This document shows, one piece after another, positions 7,348 to 20,500 of a stretch of 30,075 nucleotides of DNA (its first letter is position 1; the number at the start of each line of letters is the position of its first letter). The stretch is from the IMG/VR virus record IMGVR_UViG_3300032084_001074, positions 1 to 30,075 of that record; one strand, written 5' to 3'. The position numbers were made by a program, and so were the translations under genes. This DNA is from a virus. The notes under the pieces were generated by a model. The model did not search any database, had not been told where the DNA came from, and saw nothing but the letters and a program-made list of their open reading frames with translations.

Positions 7348-8540
7348 TGGTGACAAATGTTCCTGTCCGTTTAGTTCGTAAAGACGGTGAGTTAATCCCA
7401 CTCGATGTGACCGAACTGGTACTCGATGTGGACCGTGGTGTGAACGCTCGTACTGGATTAAGAGGCGGAGCGGAGCGTTTTGCGATTGATTTGAACAGAC
7501 CAAAGGCGGTTATTTTGTTGAAGGGATATATTGTCGATGATGACCTTTCAACTGGTGTGTCGCTTGGACAAAAGGCTTCGGCCAGCATTGATTTTTCAAG
7601 AAGAAATAATACGGATTTCTCATTGGTTGGCACCGGAGCAGGTGGTGACCTTACCTCATTAGCGGCTACTTTAACACACAATGATTTTGGTAGTTTTCTT
7701 ATTCCAAAACTTACTTTAAAAGCAACAGATGGAGAAGAGTACGAAATTCTTTTTATCAAATCTTCAACTGCTCAAGCCCACAATACAGCCAGTAGTGGTA
7801 AATACCATGTGTCAATTCATGATAATTCGGATATGAATACTGCTGTTGAAATTGCTACAAACTTAGTCAACCTTATCAACAGTACCGCTACAGCAGATAA
7901 TGTATTGTTAAGCAACAGATTTACTGCTACTCTTGAACAATCAACATTGAGTGACGAAGCAAACACACTTGTCAAAATTGAACAAAAAGTGACAGGTGCA
8001 AATGGAAACACTCCTGTTTCTTGGAACAGTTCATCGTTGTACACCCCTTCAATTAAGAATTTCAAAAACGGTGTTGATGATTCTGCTGGATTCACGGGCA
8101 AGAGTGCTGGTGATAAAGTGGCTGAATTGTACGCTGTGCTTAACAATTCTAACGATGGTGGATTTCGATTTACCAACGGAATAGGCTTTACTTATGGTAA
8201 AAACAAAAGAACACATGTGGGTAATTTTGGATTTGATGCAAAGGCAAAACACGGTATGTACATAGGAGGCATACAAATTCCATTTAATTCAACTGTAAAT
8301 GCAGATGGAGAAAAATACAAAGCAATGAATTTCTTCATGCCCACTGGTAGGTTGGTAAAACCATCGGAAAAAGAAGCAACTGCCGCTAAAGCCGCTTCAA
8401 CTGTCATTGAAGACACAAATGATTCATACGAATTTTCATTCATCAAAGGAGCCGTCACAAAAGCCACATTTGTACAAATGGGCGGCGAGCCAATCTATTC
8501 ATTCGATATTCAATTCCTACCAATTGACAGGATTCTTTGA
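7347..8540 (+). CDS. Distal tail-like structural protein with inserted domain (397 aa)
   Basis: Lies directly after the tape measure gene, the place of the distal tail (Dit) protein in siphoviruses. The N-terminal 70 residues (VRLVRKDGELIPLDV to AVILLKGYIVDDD) are all-beta and look like a tail-tube-fold beginning. The C-terminus returns to strand pattern (FSFIKGAVTKATFVQMGG ... SFDIQFLPIDRIL). Between them, about residues 100-246, is an insertion with a common phage layout: a DGEEYEILFI strand, a helix TAVEIATNLVNLINS, and VKIEQKVTGANGNTPVSW ending in FKNGVDD. Lines counted in the insertion are 30-38% G+C against 53% near the gene start. The start shares one base with the previous stop. Dit is an inference from order; another tail-tip protein is possible. 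Confidence 0.5.
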   Translation: MVTNVPVRLVRKDGELIPLDVTELVLDVDRGVNARTGLRGGAERFAIDLNRPKAVILLKGYIVDDDLSTGVSLGQKASASIDFSRRNNTDFSLVGTGAGGDLTSLAATLTHNDFGSFLIPKLTLKATDGEEYEILFIKSSTAQAHNTASSGKYHVSIHDNSDMNTAVEIATNLVNLINSTATADNVLLSNRFTATLEQSTLSDEANTLVKIEQKVTGANGNTPVSWNSSSLYTPSIKNFKNGVDDSAGFTGKSAGDKVAELYAVLNNSNDGGFRFTNGIGFTYGKNKRTHVGNFGFDAKAKHGMYIGGIQIPFNSTVNADGEKYKAMNFFMPTGRLVKPSEKEATAAKAASTVIEDTNDSYEFSFIKGAVTKATFVQMGGEPIYSFDIQFLPIDRIL

Positions 8541-8546
8541 GGTGAG
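8539..8546 (+). promoter_or_regulatory. Ribosome binding site of the giant gene
   Basis: GAGGTGAG ends 3 bases before ATG 8550 and overlaps the stop of the upstream gene. It is one of the clearest sites in the window, along with that of the SAP-domain gene. Confidence 0.65.
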
Positions 8547-8549
8547 TTT

Positions 8550-11500
8550 ATGGTTGGAATTGGAAGAACAAGCAACGCTTTCTTTTTTGATGGTGTTAGT
8601 GATTCTATTCTGCTACCTCAAGGTAATTTTACAAGCGTTGGTCCAGCACGAGATATTCTCGGTAAAACCGGCAGTGGTAGTGATGAAATCACTGTTATCA
8701 ATTCTTTAGTCGATGACCAATTTGCTATCGAGGCTTGGGTTGTTCCCGATTGCGGTGGCGTGATTGCTCATCGTGATGACCAGTTTACACTTGAGTTTGG
8801 TACAGTCGATACGCCCGGTCCAGCCAAATTTACTGTTTTCATTCAAACCCCAAGCGGTACGCAAAAAGTAGTCCTAAGCACCGCTAAATTGACCTCCACC
8901 CGGTGGGAGGGGGTAGTGTACCCCCCACAAGAAGTTGGGGGCATACACGACACCTACAACCGCTTTTTAACGGGTAATCCACCTACCACAGAACCCAACT
9001 TGTACAACGATGCTACCAATCTTAACTTCAAGCATCGAGGTTTGTATCATGTTGTTGCCGCTGTTTCACAGCGTTCAGTATCATTGTATGTCAATGGTAA
9101 TAGGGTAGCAAGCGAGATTATTGAAAAGGATTCCAGTATTGTTAATTCAACAGCGCATGTGTATGTTGGTGGAAAGGGTGGAGAGTTCCGTGGTGCTATC
9201 GAAGCACTTCACTTTAACAGTGATTTTGATTCGGGAATGATTGATAGCACTGTGCCTGTCAACGGTGATACAACAACTGGTATGTATCGCTTTGAAGAAC
9301 CACTTGATATTGTGAGTGAGTCATACGAGTTCAATGCGTTTACTGTAGCCGCTGATGGTACGACAACTACAATCACCGTAGCCGCCACTGATGCTCAAGC
9401 CCTTATCGCTCGCTTGACTGGTAAGCCGTATGACAGCACCAGTGTCACTACTACATTCACAGCCACACCATACAGCATGGGGAACTACAAGGTGACTGAT
9501 TTTGTCACCACTCCCGGCACAGAAGCCACACTTGCTATACCACATACTCCTTATAATCTTCTCATTAACCCCGGTGCGATTAACCGGAATACGGAAAAAC
9601 CAAACGCATCTCCGCCGGAAAGAGCAAGAATAGAGTCAATAAATGGCTCGACAGGGGTAATTACTGTAAGCAGTATTCACATTGATTTTATCCTCGGCAC
9701 TGGTGGTAAGCGTGGTCTTCTTCATTCTCGTACTGCAAATGTTGACAACTATTTTGTCATTGTAAATGCTGATTTGTTGATTGACAATGGCACAGGTAGG
9801 CCGTATCAACCCCCACACTACGGTAGCCAAATCTTTGATAAAACAGGTCAAATGGTGCTTGATGAGAGTGATTTTGCTCAACATGGCTTGGTGTATTCAA
9901 CACAAATGGCTACAACGGACAACTCACCAAACAATCCGTTTGCTGTCACTTGGCCCGCTACACTCGACACTCTTTACCAAGTGGGTCACAGTGGGCGGCA
10001 CAAGTTCTCACACATCAACGGCCACGAGTACATGCGTCGTTATCCAACACCATCGTATCTCGCTATTGACCAAAAGATGGATGGTTCAGCAGATATTGTT
10101 GAAATGGTGTATGAAAACACAGGAAAGGGAATAGCGGGACTTTTTGCCATGAACGCACTATCCGATTTTTATGAAGAAAGTACACAAGTCGATGTTGCTA
10201 AGTTTAATAATTCATCTGCCGTTGATTTCGTAGTCACCAATGGACTACCAGCAAGCAAGGAACAAGCAATCGCTATTGGTGGAACTAACTTTGATTATCG
10301 CCCTTTTATGATGAAAGGACCAGTACCGGAGTATGGTGACATAGATGACGACGCTCGCTTGTATCACTTGCGACCGGAAAGCGTAAGTCGCATCGCACTG
10401 CTCAAAGTTCCTACTCTTCAAAGCACCCACAATCTTGCACCGTATGTTGAAATTCATTACAACGCCATTGACTTGACTGGTGCAAGTATGGGTAAAACAA
10501 CACCTTGCTTGATGATTGAAAAGACTGTACCGAGTGGTAATTTTGTACTCACAGGTTCAACTACGGTACTGGATGTTATCGAAGCAGATTTGGCTGATGC
10601 ATCAAAAGATACCACTCTTTTCTCACCGGGCGGAGTGTTGTTCTTGGGCTTAGGTCAAATTGCAGGGTCGGTTCATTTAGAAGAATCTCACTCCTTAGTT
10701 GGTGACAACACTGGTGGATATGAACTTGACAGTGAAGTTGATTTTAGTCTATGTCCTGTCAACTACACACCACCTAACGATGCCACGGCACAAGGTAATA
10801 CAGCCCCTCAATATCTTACTGCTTCGCACAACAATGGCATACATGATTCAGCATATCACAAATTATGCATTGAGCCAGCATCCAGTGATACTGTAAGGAA
10901 CACCACCGATACAGGCATACAATTTGTCAAAGGGGCCGCTGTCACTAATACTGGTACTGGTGTTTTTGACGAAGGCTCCACAAGCGATGCAAGCAATACC
11001 TTTGAAATGTTTGACATTATTGACAATGTTCTTGAAGATACACACGAAACTTCAATGGTAATTTATGTACAACCATCGGACAGAACAAGAATAAATCAAC
11101 TGTCAAAGATGCGTACAAACCTTACCGAAGGCGACTCACCCAGCATTGCATCGCTGTTGTTCTTGATGAGTCGTACACGCATTCGCTCAATTAAGGAAGA
11201 TGAAAACCCCGAAGACAACACTAAAATCATCACAATCACGGCGACCGGTATTGCGGAAGGACTCGCCAATCAAAATGTCAACATCACCGGTAGCGGCTCA
11301 CCCGATTCGCACATCGTCAAAGAGATTGAGCCTAACGCTCCTGTCGTCACTGTCACGCTTGGTGGACCGGGACAGGGTGCTGTCAACACCAAGCCTACCA
11401 ATGACCCCAGCCTACTGATGCGCTTACCGGGTTCAACCCGCCGCAACTGCGCTGTACAAGCCGTAAAGGTGAATACTGATACCGATAGGATTTACATGTC

Positions 11501-14500
11501 CGTTCAGCCACTCAATAACCAATCAACTGATTTGGCCTCATGGGGTACATATTGTTTTCCAAAGATAGGTCGTATTTATCTCGCAGACGGCGCAAGTGCC
11601 GCCTACAGTTCAAAAACTGGTGCTGGATTTAATTTCACTGTTGATACAAGCGGTGGACCGGGTATTTTACAGCAAAGGTCGTTTTTAGATGCAGAAGGTG
11701 TAGCGTATGCAACATTCCATGAGTGGCTAAACGCTACTGGTATTCTTGCAAATGCCACAGAAAATGAGTATGAAATAAGTGTGAAAATATACAATGACCC
11801 GGATTTCAATGATGACAACCTTTGCGAAGACGGTAGCACAGTCAATGACCGATTGTTCCAAAGTATGGACACAGTAAATCACGATTATCAACTTGGTACA
11901 CAGTATGCCAGCACTCGTGCAATGGTCGAAATCCCACTTTTCCCTAAGCAATTCTTTGACCACGCACCGGACAGCGTATTTCCCGGTCCCGATAACAGCA
12001 TGAAAATTCACCTTGATGCTACTTACACAGCCCATTCATGGAACCCCACCCCTGTAGGTCGTCGTGCAAACGATATTGCTGTAAGCGACCGTAATGCTCA
12101 TTCAGCGTATGGATTTAATGCAAATACCGACGCACATATTTCATCAGCCACCATCACTCAAATTAAAGTGAGTACAAATCATACTGATGTGTATGTATCT
12201 CATCCGAAGATATTCCCAACTGCCGAAGGTACTACTACTGCTAACGCTCATCGAAACATGAAAGATGTGACACGCTATCGTCGTGTTTTCTTGTCGAATA
12301 ACCAATGGGCAATATACATCAATGACCCTACTGTGGCTGGTGCTGGATATTTACGAATACCCACTACCGCATCCGGTGGGTTTACTGGTGGTTTTTCGGA
12401 TGATTTCTTTACCGATGCTACTGTGGGTGCTTTAGTCTATGTAGCCGGTGGTTATCGAAACGAAACACTCGTTCCTATTGCTTCGGATGTGACTACACCA
12501 TCATCCGATTATGAAGGTCGCTCACCTTACTACTACGATAACGCAAACATGCAAACTCAAGGTGGCAATCTTGATTACGGATTGCGGCAATATGTGAGTG
12601 CAGTTGAGTTCAAAGAAGGACCACTTACCAATCCCCACGCCCCTCGTATTCAATCAAAAACTGCATCTTCGACTATCTTAGAAGTGAACAAAGTGACTGA
12701 CCGTGATGGTTCGGCTGGTAATAGAGGATTTTATTATTTTACGGTTGAAGATGCGTCTGTATTCCCCGAAATTCAATTTTCTAAACAAGGGGGATATACA
12801 AGTGATTCAAATAACCCTCTTGCTGGTAAGGGTGATATGGTATTTGTAATTGAAGTTCTTGCCGATACACCGATTGAAATGATTTATCTTGGAAATATCA
12901 CAACTGCGAGTGAAACACAAAATCAATTTGTTTGTATGGCCCCTTTGAGTTTTTCAACAACAAACATGAAAGGTAAAACAATACGACTGAAAAAAGCATG
13001 TCGGGCTTTGTACACACTCACAGACCCTTTTTACGCCGACCCCTTTGAAAATATAATGACTACTTTCAAACCATCAGTGGGTGGTGAGCAATGGACATTT
13101 ACAGCGGCGGGTGCGGTAGGGGCTACCACTCTTTCTTTAGCACCCGCAACTGCTACTCTTATGCCACAGGCTAACACCGTAGGTATCAATCTCCGACCGG
13201 GTGATGAAATCTTCATGGAAGATGTAAGTGACAATAGCAACATTAAGTATGTAGGAAAGGTCGCTTTCAGTGAATCACCCCTTGCTGGTAGTGGACACGC
13301 CACAAACACAGTAATTACACTTGATACCTTTTCATTATCCACTGTAGTATCAAGTGGTTCACCTACTGCAACTGTGGCTGATACAACTAACATTCGTGTA
13401 GGTATGTCTGTAAGTGATGGAGCAACAAGAATACCAGCGGCAACAACAGTGCTTAGTATCACCAACGCAACTACTTTTGTAATGAGTGCTAATGCTTCGA
13501 GTAGTGGTACTGTCACCGGAGTTTATGGTGGCAATTCAACCACTATTGCAAGTGGTGACCCGTTGCTATTGAGTATCGGAACTGTCACTGAAAATGACCC
13601 CGATGCTGTACTCAATCGCAGTTGGTTGTACCCGTATGCTCAAGGTGGCTTACGCAATGGTGACACTGTATGGATGAACATGACAATGAACAATCCCCAT
13701 GCTGTCGAGGGGTTGTTTGCTAAGTCCCGTGGTGTGCTTAACGAAGGTCAAGTTTGGACCGGATTCAACGGCGGGCAAGGTGCTTTGGCTAACCGCCCTC
13801 GTGATTCTATACCAATTGAAAACTTCTTGATTGGTAATTCGTGTCTTGAAACTGCAAACAACTTTGTTCAACATGTAAACAAAACTATTGAGTTGAACTA
13901 CGAATCAATGGGACTATCATCATCTCAAGCACCCACTGTTGCTTACCTCGACCCATACCTTGCTAAGAAAGGACATGCACGAGTATTGATGTTCGATGTA
14001 GCGCACGACCGTGAGTTCATTGCATTCCACGATTTGCACATGCAGGTTCAATCCAGTGCCGCTACACCACACATCGGATTTGGTCGGCACATTATCACCA
14101 AAGATGGTATTGTTGACCTTGACCGATACTTAATACAACAAAACGGTGGTGCGCCACACTACTTTACTACTCAAATAGATGTAGCAAATGGTTTCCCAAG
14201 TGAAAACCCATACATGCGTAGGAACCAGCAATCCAAGTTTATTGAAAGTGCGTATGTGCATAACATAGCCGGTAATACATCCGAGGATGTGATGAGTACC
14301 AATGCTGGCGGTGAAAACCCGATTAGTAATTTCTTGACTCATGATTCTTATGCCATACCCGGAGAAGGTAAAACAAAATTAGCACTGATAGGAAACTCGT
14401 TTACTTTGGGATGCGATACAGACCATAATGCCCCTACCAGTGTATTTACAGATGCTACTGTTGATACAAACCATAACAATAGTTCGCCTTCGGCTTCGAC

Positions 14501-17500
14501 ATTTGGTGGTGGTAATGCAAAAATCCTCAAAATGGATTCAACTTCTTTACTAAGAGTAGGTATGGGTGTAAGTGGTACAGGTGTAGCAAGCGGTTCAGTT
14601 ATTACTCAAATTGACAGCGGGACTTTGTTTAGAGTGGATAAAGATACAACTGCTACAAATAATAATCAAACCATTACTTTTACACCAAATTCTCATTTAT
14701 TCGCTGGTAATCATAAAATTATACGACCTAACGGTGGTTATACAAAAATGGATAAGTTTACAGTCGGTATGACTGTAAGCGGAACGGGTATAGCGAGTGG
14801 TTCTAAAATTATTGAAATAGATACCAATGCAAGTTTGTTGTATCTTGATAAGGACACTACGGCAACCAATTCAAATCAAACATTGACCTTCATTACGACA
14901 AACAATTCGTATTTCATGGGTAAAGGTCACGGGCATTATGTTCATACCGGTCTTATGAATGAAGGGACAAGTGATTCATTCACCATTGCAGACAGTACCT
15001 TACCTCGTGTTCAACCAGCCGTAGCCTCGCCTTACTGGGCTAACCATTTACATGCCTTATCGAGAAAAACACTTGGTGCTACACAAACACTTGCTGGTGC
15101 TTTGAAGAAATCAAGATTCATTAACAACCCCGATACATTTTCGCTTCGTGATGCCAGTACAATGATGGACACACCGGATGGTACACGAGCCATTTCCGCC
15201 TTCCTTTGCTTGAAGGGTATTCGCTCACAAGCACTTACACTTGCAGACCATGAAGAAAGTCGATTGCAACATCTTGAGCATTGGACCAATATGGATTTCG
15301 TGCGCCGTCTTACCATCGACTGTGGTGAAGTAGGTATCAAAGAAGGTGTCACTGATATTGAAGCCGCCGCAAGAGAAATTGTTCGTCTTATCAATCAAGG
15401 TGGAGCCAAGAATGCACTTACTACCGGTGCAAAGGATTCCGATACGGGTTCGATATTTGACCCTGCACCGTGGTGGTTTGCTGATGAAGCACTTGATACA
15501 CAAAACCGTGGTAGTCACATGGGGTACTTGCGGGCACACTTGGGGCGTGTTGTTGAAGACCTTGATGGAAACACAGGACACTCAATTGTTATTCACTCCA
15601 CCGTACCCGGAGCCAGTGGTCGCAATTTCTGTACATGGTTGGACAACAGTAAGGGTCAATCGCAATACAAACCTCAATTCCTTGTTGGACACGGTGGGCG
15701 ATTCCGAAACTTTTGGTGTCAACCCGACGAAACTACCGGTGAGAACATGCACCCTGCGCCTATGCCTATCAACAAACACGGTAGGCCATTTGCTCCAATC
15801 ACTACACTACGGGAATATGTCACGCAAGAAGATGCTGATGATAATTTCCTAAGCAATGGTGATTTTGCTACAAGAAAGAGCAACCTATCAAATAATCAAA
15901 AGCGTAGCATATCGGCTTTCAATGGTAGTGGTATGATTGCAAACACAATCAATGATGAATCATTTGAATCTCAAAGCCCATCAAAAACTCTTGTTGAGGG
16001 ATTGAGGACAGGAACTCAAGCGTTTGGTCGAGTCAACTTTGGTGGTATGGTCGCCAGTGGTATTCCGGGTTTTGCCCCCGATGCTGGTGTGTGGGGTCTT
16101 GGTAGCCGAAGTGATGCTGGTTTGTTTGATACTCGATACTCCGATGCAATTACTACAGGCGATGCAGATACATCATCAATTCCCAATTACTCCGGTTATG
16201 TCACTGATTCTCAAGTTGATAATGTGGGTGACTCACAACTGTATGGATTCCAATTTGAAGACCATCGTGGAAATACATACGGCGTGAGGTTCATTTATCG
16301 CAGAATGGGTGACAACTTTAGCAATGATAATACAGCCTTACCCCCTACTCTCGACAATGAAATATGTGTGTATTTCGATGACCGAGATGTAGGGCAGGGT
16401 GGACTTACCATTGGTAATCACATGCTTGGATTTGGTGATGCTACTGGTCGAATTGATACCACGGGTGTACTCACAGAAGCATCATACCGTGGTAATCGCT
16501 GGAATGGCGTACCTGCGCCTTCTGTTGGTATTGATGCAAGTATTACACTCACATCGAGTCAACTTACTGTCGTGCTTCATCCACCGTTTGACACTGGTAC
16601 TGTTGGTGACGGAGTAGTAGGTAATCACCCCGATGTACTTGGTTATCTTGGGTTCCCTAAAACAAACGGCTTGATTCAAATTAACGACCCCTTCACTGGT
16701 ACTACAGCACCGGGGGCTGTTGGGAATACCTTTTCTTACACTCATCGTAGTCAAAATGATAATGATGGTACGCATATTTTCTATGGTGTAAGCGGTGATG
16801 GTTTTACCTCTTCGCACTATGTTGCAAACACCGCCGAAGGAACTGAAATTCATGATGTGGCAACAGTGCAACCTCACGCAAGCAATAACTCAATGCGTGT
16901 TTTACTTTCACCACGAATTAACTGGACAACACTTGTGACTGATGAATTGATGGCGGCTGTGACAGCGGCGGCGATTAACCATACCAGCCCAAGTAGCACA
17001 CTCAACTTTGATTGTCGAGGAATGTATGCCGCTGATGGAAGAACATTCGGACAATGGGGAGTAGCCGGTGACGCTATCAAAATACGGGCACATAACCCCT
17101 TTAGAAACACAAAACCCCTTGCAAACATGTTTGAGGCTACGCTACACAAAGATTGGGGTATTCATGCCGCTCATCTTGAATATGGTGAATACACAACTCT
17201 CAAACCCACTACTGCTGGTTGGGCTATTACATCCACCGATGCAATCAACAAACCATACAGTGATAATGAACTTGATGCAAACCGTCGAATGGATGTAGGC
17301 TACCTCCCATACACTGTACTACAATTACGAAGTAAGGGTCGAGGTTATAATGCAAATACAGCCACACCTGTCTTGGTTGATTCGGCTAACACCCCCGTAT
17401 CAGTTAATTCTTGGCGAAGAAACCTCAAAGGAGAAGATTACACTTCAATAAATGGCGACCATATTCTGCCTTGTTTAAATAATCCAATTTTATTGTTTGA

Positions 17501-20500
17501 ATCATACACTCACTCCGGCAATGTATTCCTTTCAAAAACCAATAAAATTGCACATGTTATGATTCCCGCTGGACAAGAAGCAGATGCTTTGGGTGATGCT
17601 GATGATGCCGACACTCACGCCAAAGCCCCTTCATTTGGTGAGATAATGACATTCCGATACCCTACTGCTACAGGAATTGGAGTAGCAGGGTTAGAATCAA
17701 TCAAGGGTGCTACTTCTCACACCTCTTTAACAAACCCCTATGGTGATGGACATAGTTTTTGGAAGACTCATTTCTATCAAGACATTACTGATGATTTCGT
17801 ACTCACTCGTTTCAGTCTAACTAATTTTGCCAACATAGAGTTCGAGGCTATATGTGGTTATCGTTCACACGGTAGCGTTGACAGTGAGCCTATCATTTAC
17901 TTCCGTGGTGCGAGGGACAGCATAGACCACAGCATACCATTGTACTTCGGTGGTGGATTCAGTGGTGTCACGCTTGACATTAACGATGGTACACAAAACG
18001 ATTACTCGTCATTCTATACCCATCCTTACTCCGGTGGACCTACTGGTACTGCTGGTATTCAAAACGCCAATGAAATCAGCGGGTCATTCGCTATGGTGGA
18101 TTGTAATGCACTGCTCGCTTTCTTCCCCGGTACAGCCCTACTCAATCAACACCGAGGCTCAATCAACAGTCCGGTGTCTAACAAGAACAGCATCCTATCG
18201 CCCGACCTACGGGGCGGCAACTTGGATGACAACTTTGCTTTATTGAATGCGGCGGCGGCTGGTGATGTACGAGCAAGATACTCCGCAGGTATTGTTCGCC
18301 AACAGCCTGTACCGTTGGTGCTTCGCTTTGCTCATCCTACTGCTCGCTACCACGACAGCCAGCCTATTGTTGACGCAACCTGTGATTATAACAATGACCC
18401 AACGATTACAATGGATTCGACAGCCCAACTTGTTGTAGGAATGACGGTCACCGGTACAGGCATTCCCGATGGGGCTACAGTAGCATCCATTACCAACGCT
18501 ACTACATTTGAGTTATCGGTGGCTACTACTGGCGGCTCGGTTTCAAACGGTACTTTAACATTCAATTACATTGAAAACAAAACCACCTACCTTGTCTATG
18601 GCCCCGGTCAAGCATTCCCATTCACCGAAGACGACAACTCCAATGCGGCTGTCGAGCCACACCCCGGATATGTCGTCACTACCGGCAACACTTGGAGCAA
18701 AGTACCTCACAGCAAGTACCTACCAAATGAAATTACCAACAGTGACAATTTGTACGGCCCACCCGATTCGGCTTACCAAACCGCAAGAAACCGCTATCAC
18801 TGGCGCACCACACTCAACTGGTCACCACCGCAGGGTATTCCAAATGTGGGCTACCTACAACAGCGACCCGAACACGGTTCCCACTATGGTGAAGTATTTA
18901 CCAACCCGACAAGTGGTAAAATTACCAGTGATAATAAAGGAGATTATTGGAAGGCCCACCCGTACAAACACAGTGCAACTGCCTACTATGGTATTGCCAT
19001 GAGTGCGGATATGACCTTCCACATGGACGGCGGCTACCACCCCGGCGGTTCGTGGTTGGACAACCAAGTTTCCTTCAACCCACCAAATCCAAACAGCAAC
19101 TACCGCTATGCTTTGGAAGCGTGGAACCAAGTCAACGCTACTGCTTATCGTGTATCGGGAGTAATGGGTAAAGCCATCCTTGAAGGTGCGAACAGTGAAA
19201 CTGCGCTTAACTTTGACACTGATTATATTGTAGTTGACGGTACACGCTGTCAAAATGGCGAAGAACTGGCGACTATCATCGGTCAAGCAATCAACGAAAA
19301 CCCCGGTAAAGGCGCACTTAAAGCAATGGGTGGTACATTCCTACCATCTATGGGTAATGCATCTCGACAAGACCGCTATGGTTGGGTTGAAATGACATTT
19401 GAAGCGTACACCAATGCCGCAAGTACAGGACCAACTGTTAATGCAGATACGCTGATTGGTAATCTTTATGCTGGGACTTTGGGAACTGCCATTAACTCAA
19501 GAAATTACATTCAAGCAAGTATCAGTGGTGCTACTCAAGAAGAATTAGAACAATTACCTATGAGTGGGTGGGTGCGTACACCTACTGGTGGTCGTGACCA
19601 TACAGTAGGTGGAGGGCATAGTGACCCCTCTTATCACGCTGGACCAACATGGGGATGTTATCATAGTCGAGAGGTATTCAGTGACAGTGGTACTTTCAAA
19701 GTGCGGTTTTACCTTGCACCAAATCGTATCAGTGGTTTACCCTTACTTGAAGACCGTACAACTTGGCATAATAAATGTCAAGGTGCTACTTTGACTTACC
19801 CAAGTCCGGGTCATGTTATCGACCCTAACCCACCAAGTCAACCCGAACCTATTGAATATCCACTTCCATCTCAATTGTATGTATGGTCAAAGGCTGGTGT
19901 TCACCGCTTCAATAACGAAAACGAAACACCTCGTAGTCACATGACCCAAGCACACTTTGGTGGGCTGGTGGATGCTATTGACCGTACACGCCCTGTAGGA
20001 GCCGTAGGATGGGCGGGAGAGCGTTATTCTTACCTCAACTCCCTCAAGGTCGATACAAGCGCATTTACCGATGCTACCTGTGACTACAACAACGACCCTA
20101 CTATTGCAATGGATTCAACTGCAAAATTGAAGGTTGGTATGTTAGTGAGTGGAACTGGTATTCCTACAGGTGCTTATGTTCGTAGCATCACCAGTAGCAC
20201 TGGATTTGAGTTGTCGGCATCAACAACAGGAGGTTCTGTGACAAACGGTACACTCACTTTCACTACGAATCTTTACGCCGCCGGAAAAGGTGCTTGGCAT
20301 CCTAAAATGGGATTCACCCCATACGGCTCATCAGCCTCATGTATGAGTACATTAGGTCACTTGCCAAGTTCATACCCAATGTACAACAGTCCCGAATCAA
20401 GCCCAAGAGTCAACGGGCAAGAAGCATCGAATACATCATACGATGTTGCCCTCACCACCCCGTACACTTGGAACATTGGTTTGGCTGGAAATGCTTCGTG

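Noticed and set aside
9982-10035. HINGHEY string in the giant protein as a metalloprotease site
   Set aside because: The spacing is not HExxH and no flanking protease features follow; the region is His-rich throughout.
14445-14891. Tandem repeats that might be a CRISPR array
   Set aside because: The units are diverged at DNA level, long, and code an in-frame beta module; there are no short identical repeats with spacers.
15346-15852. Plus-strand open frame of 168 codons in another frame inside the giant gene, and a similar one at 25054-25536
   Set aside because: Both lie wholly within the continuous giant frame and have unlike composition and no motif; they are shadows.
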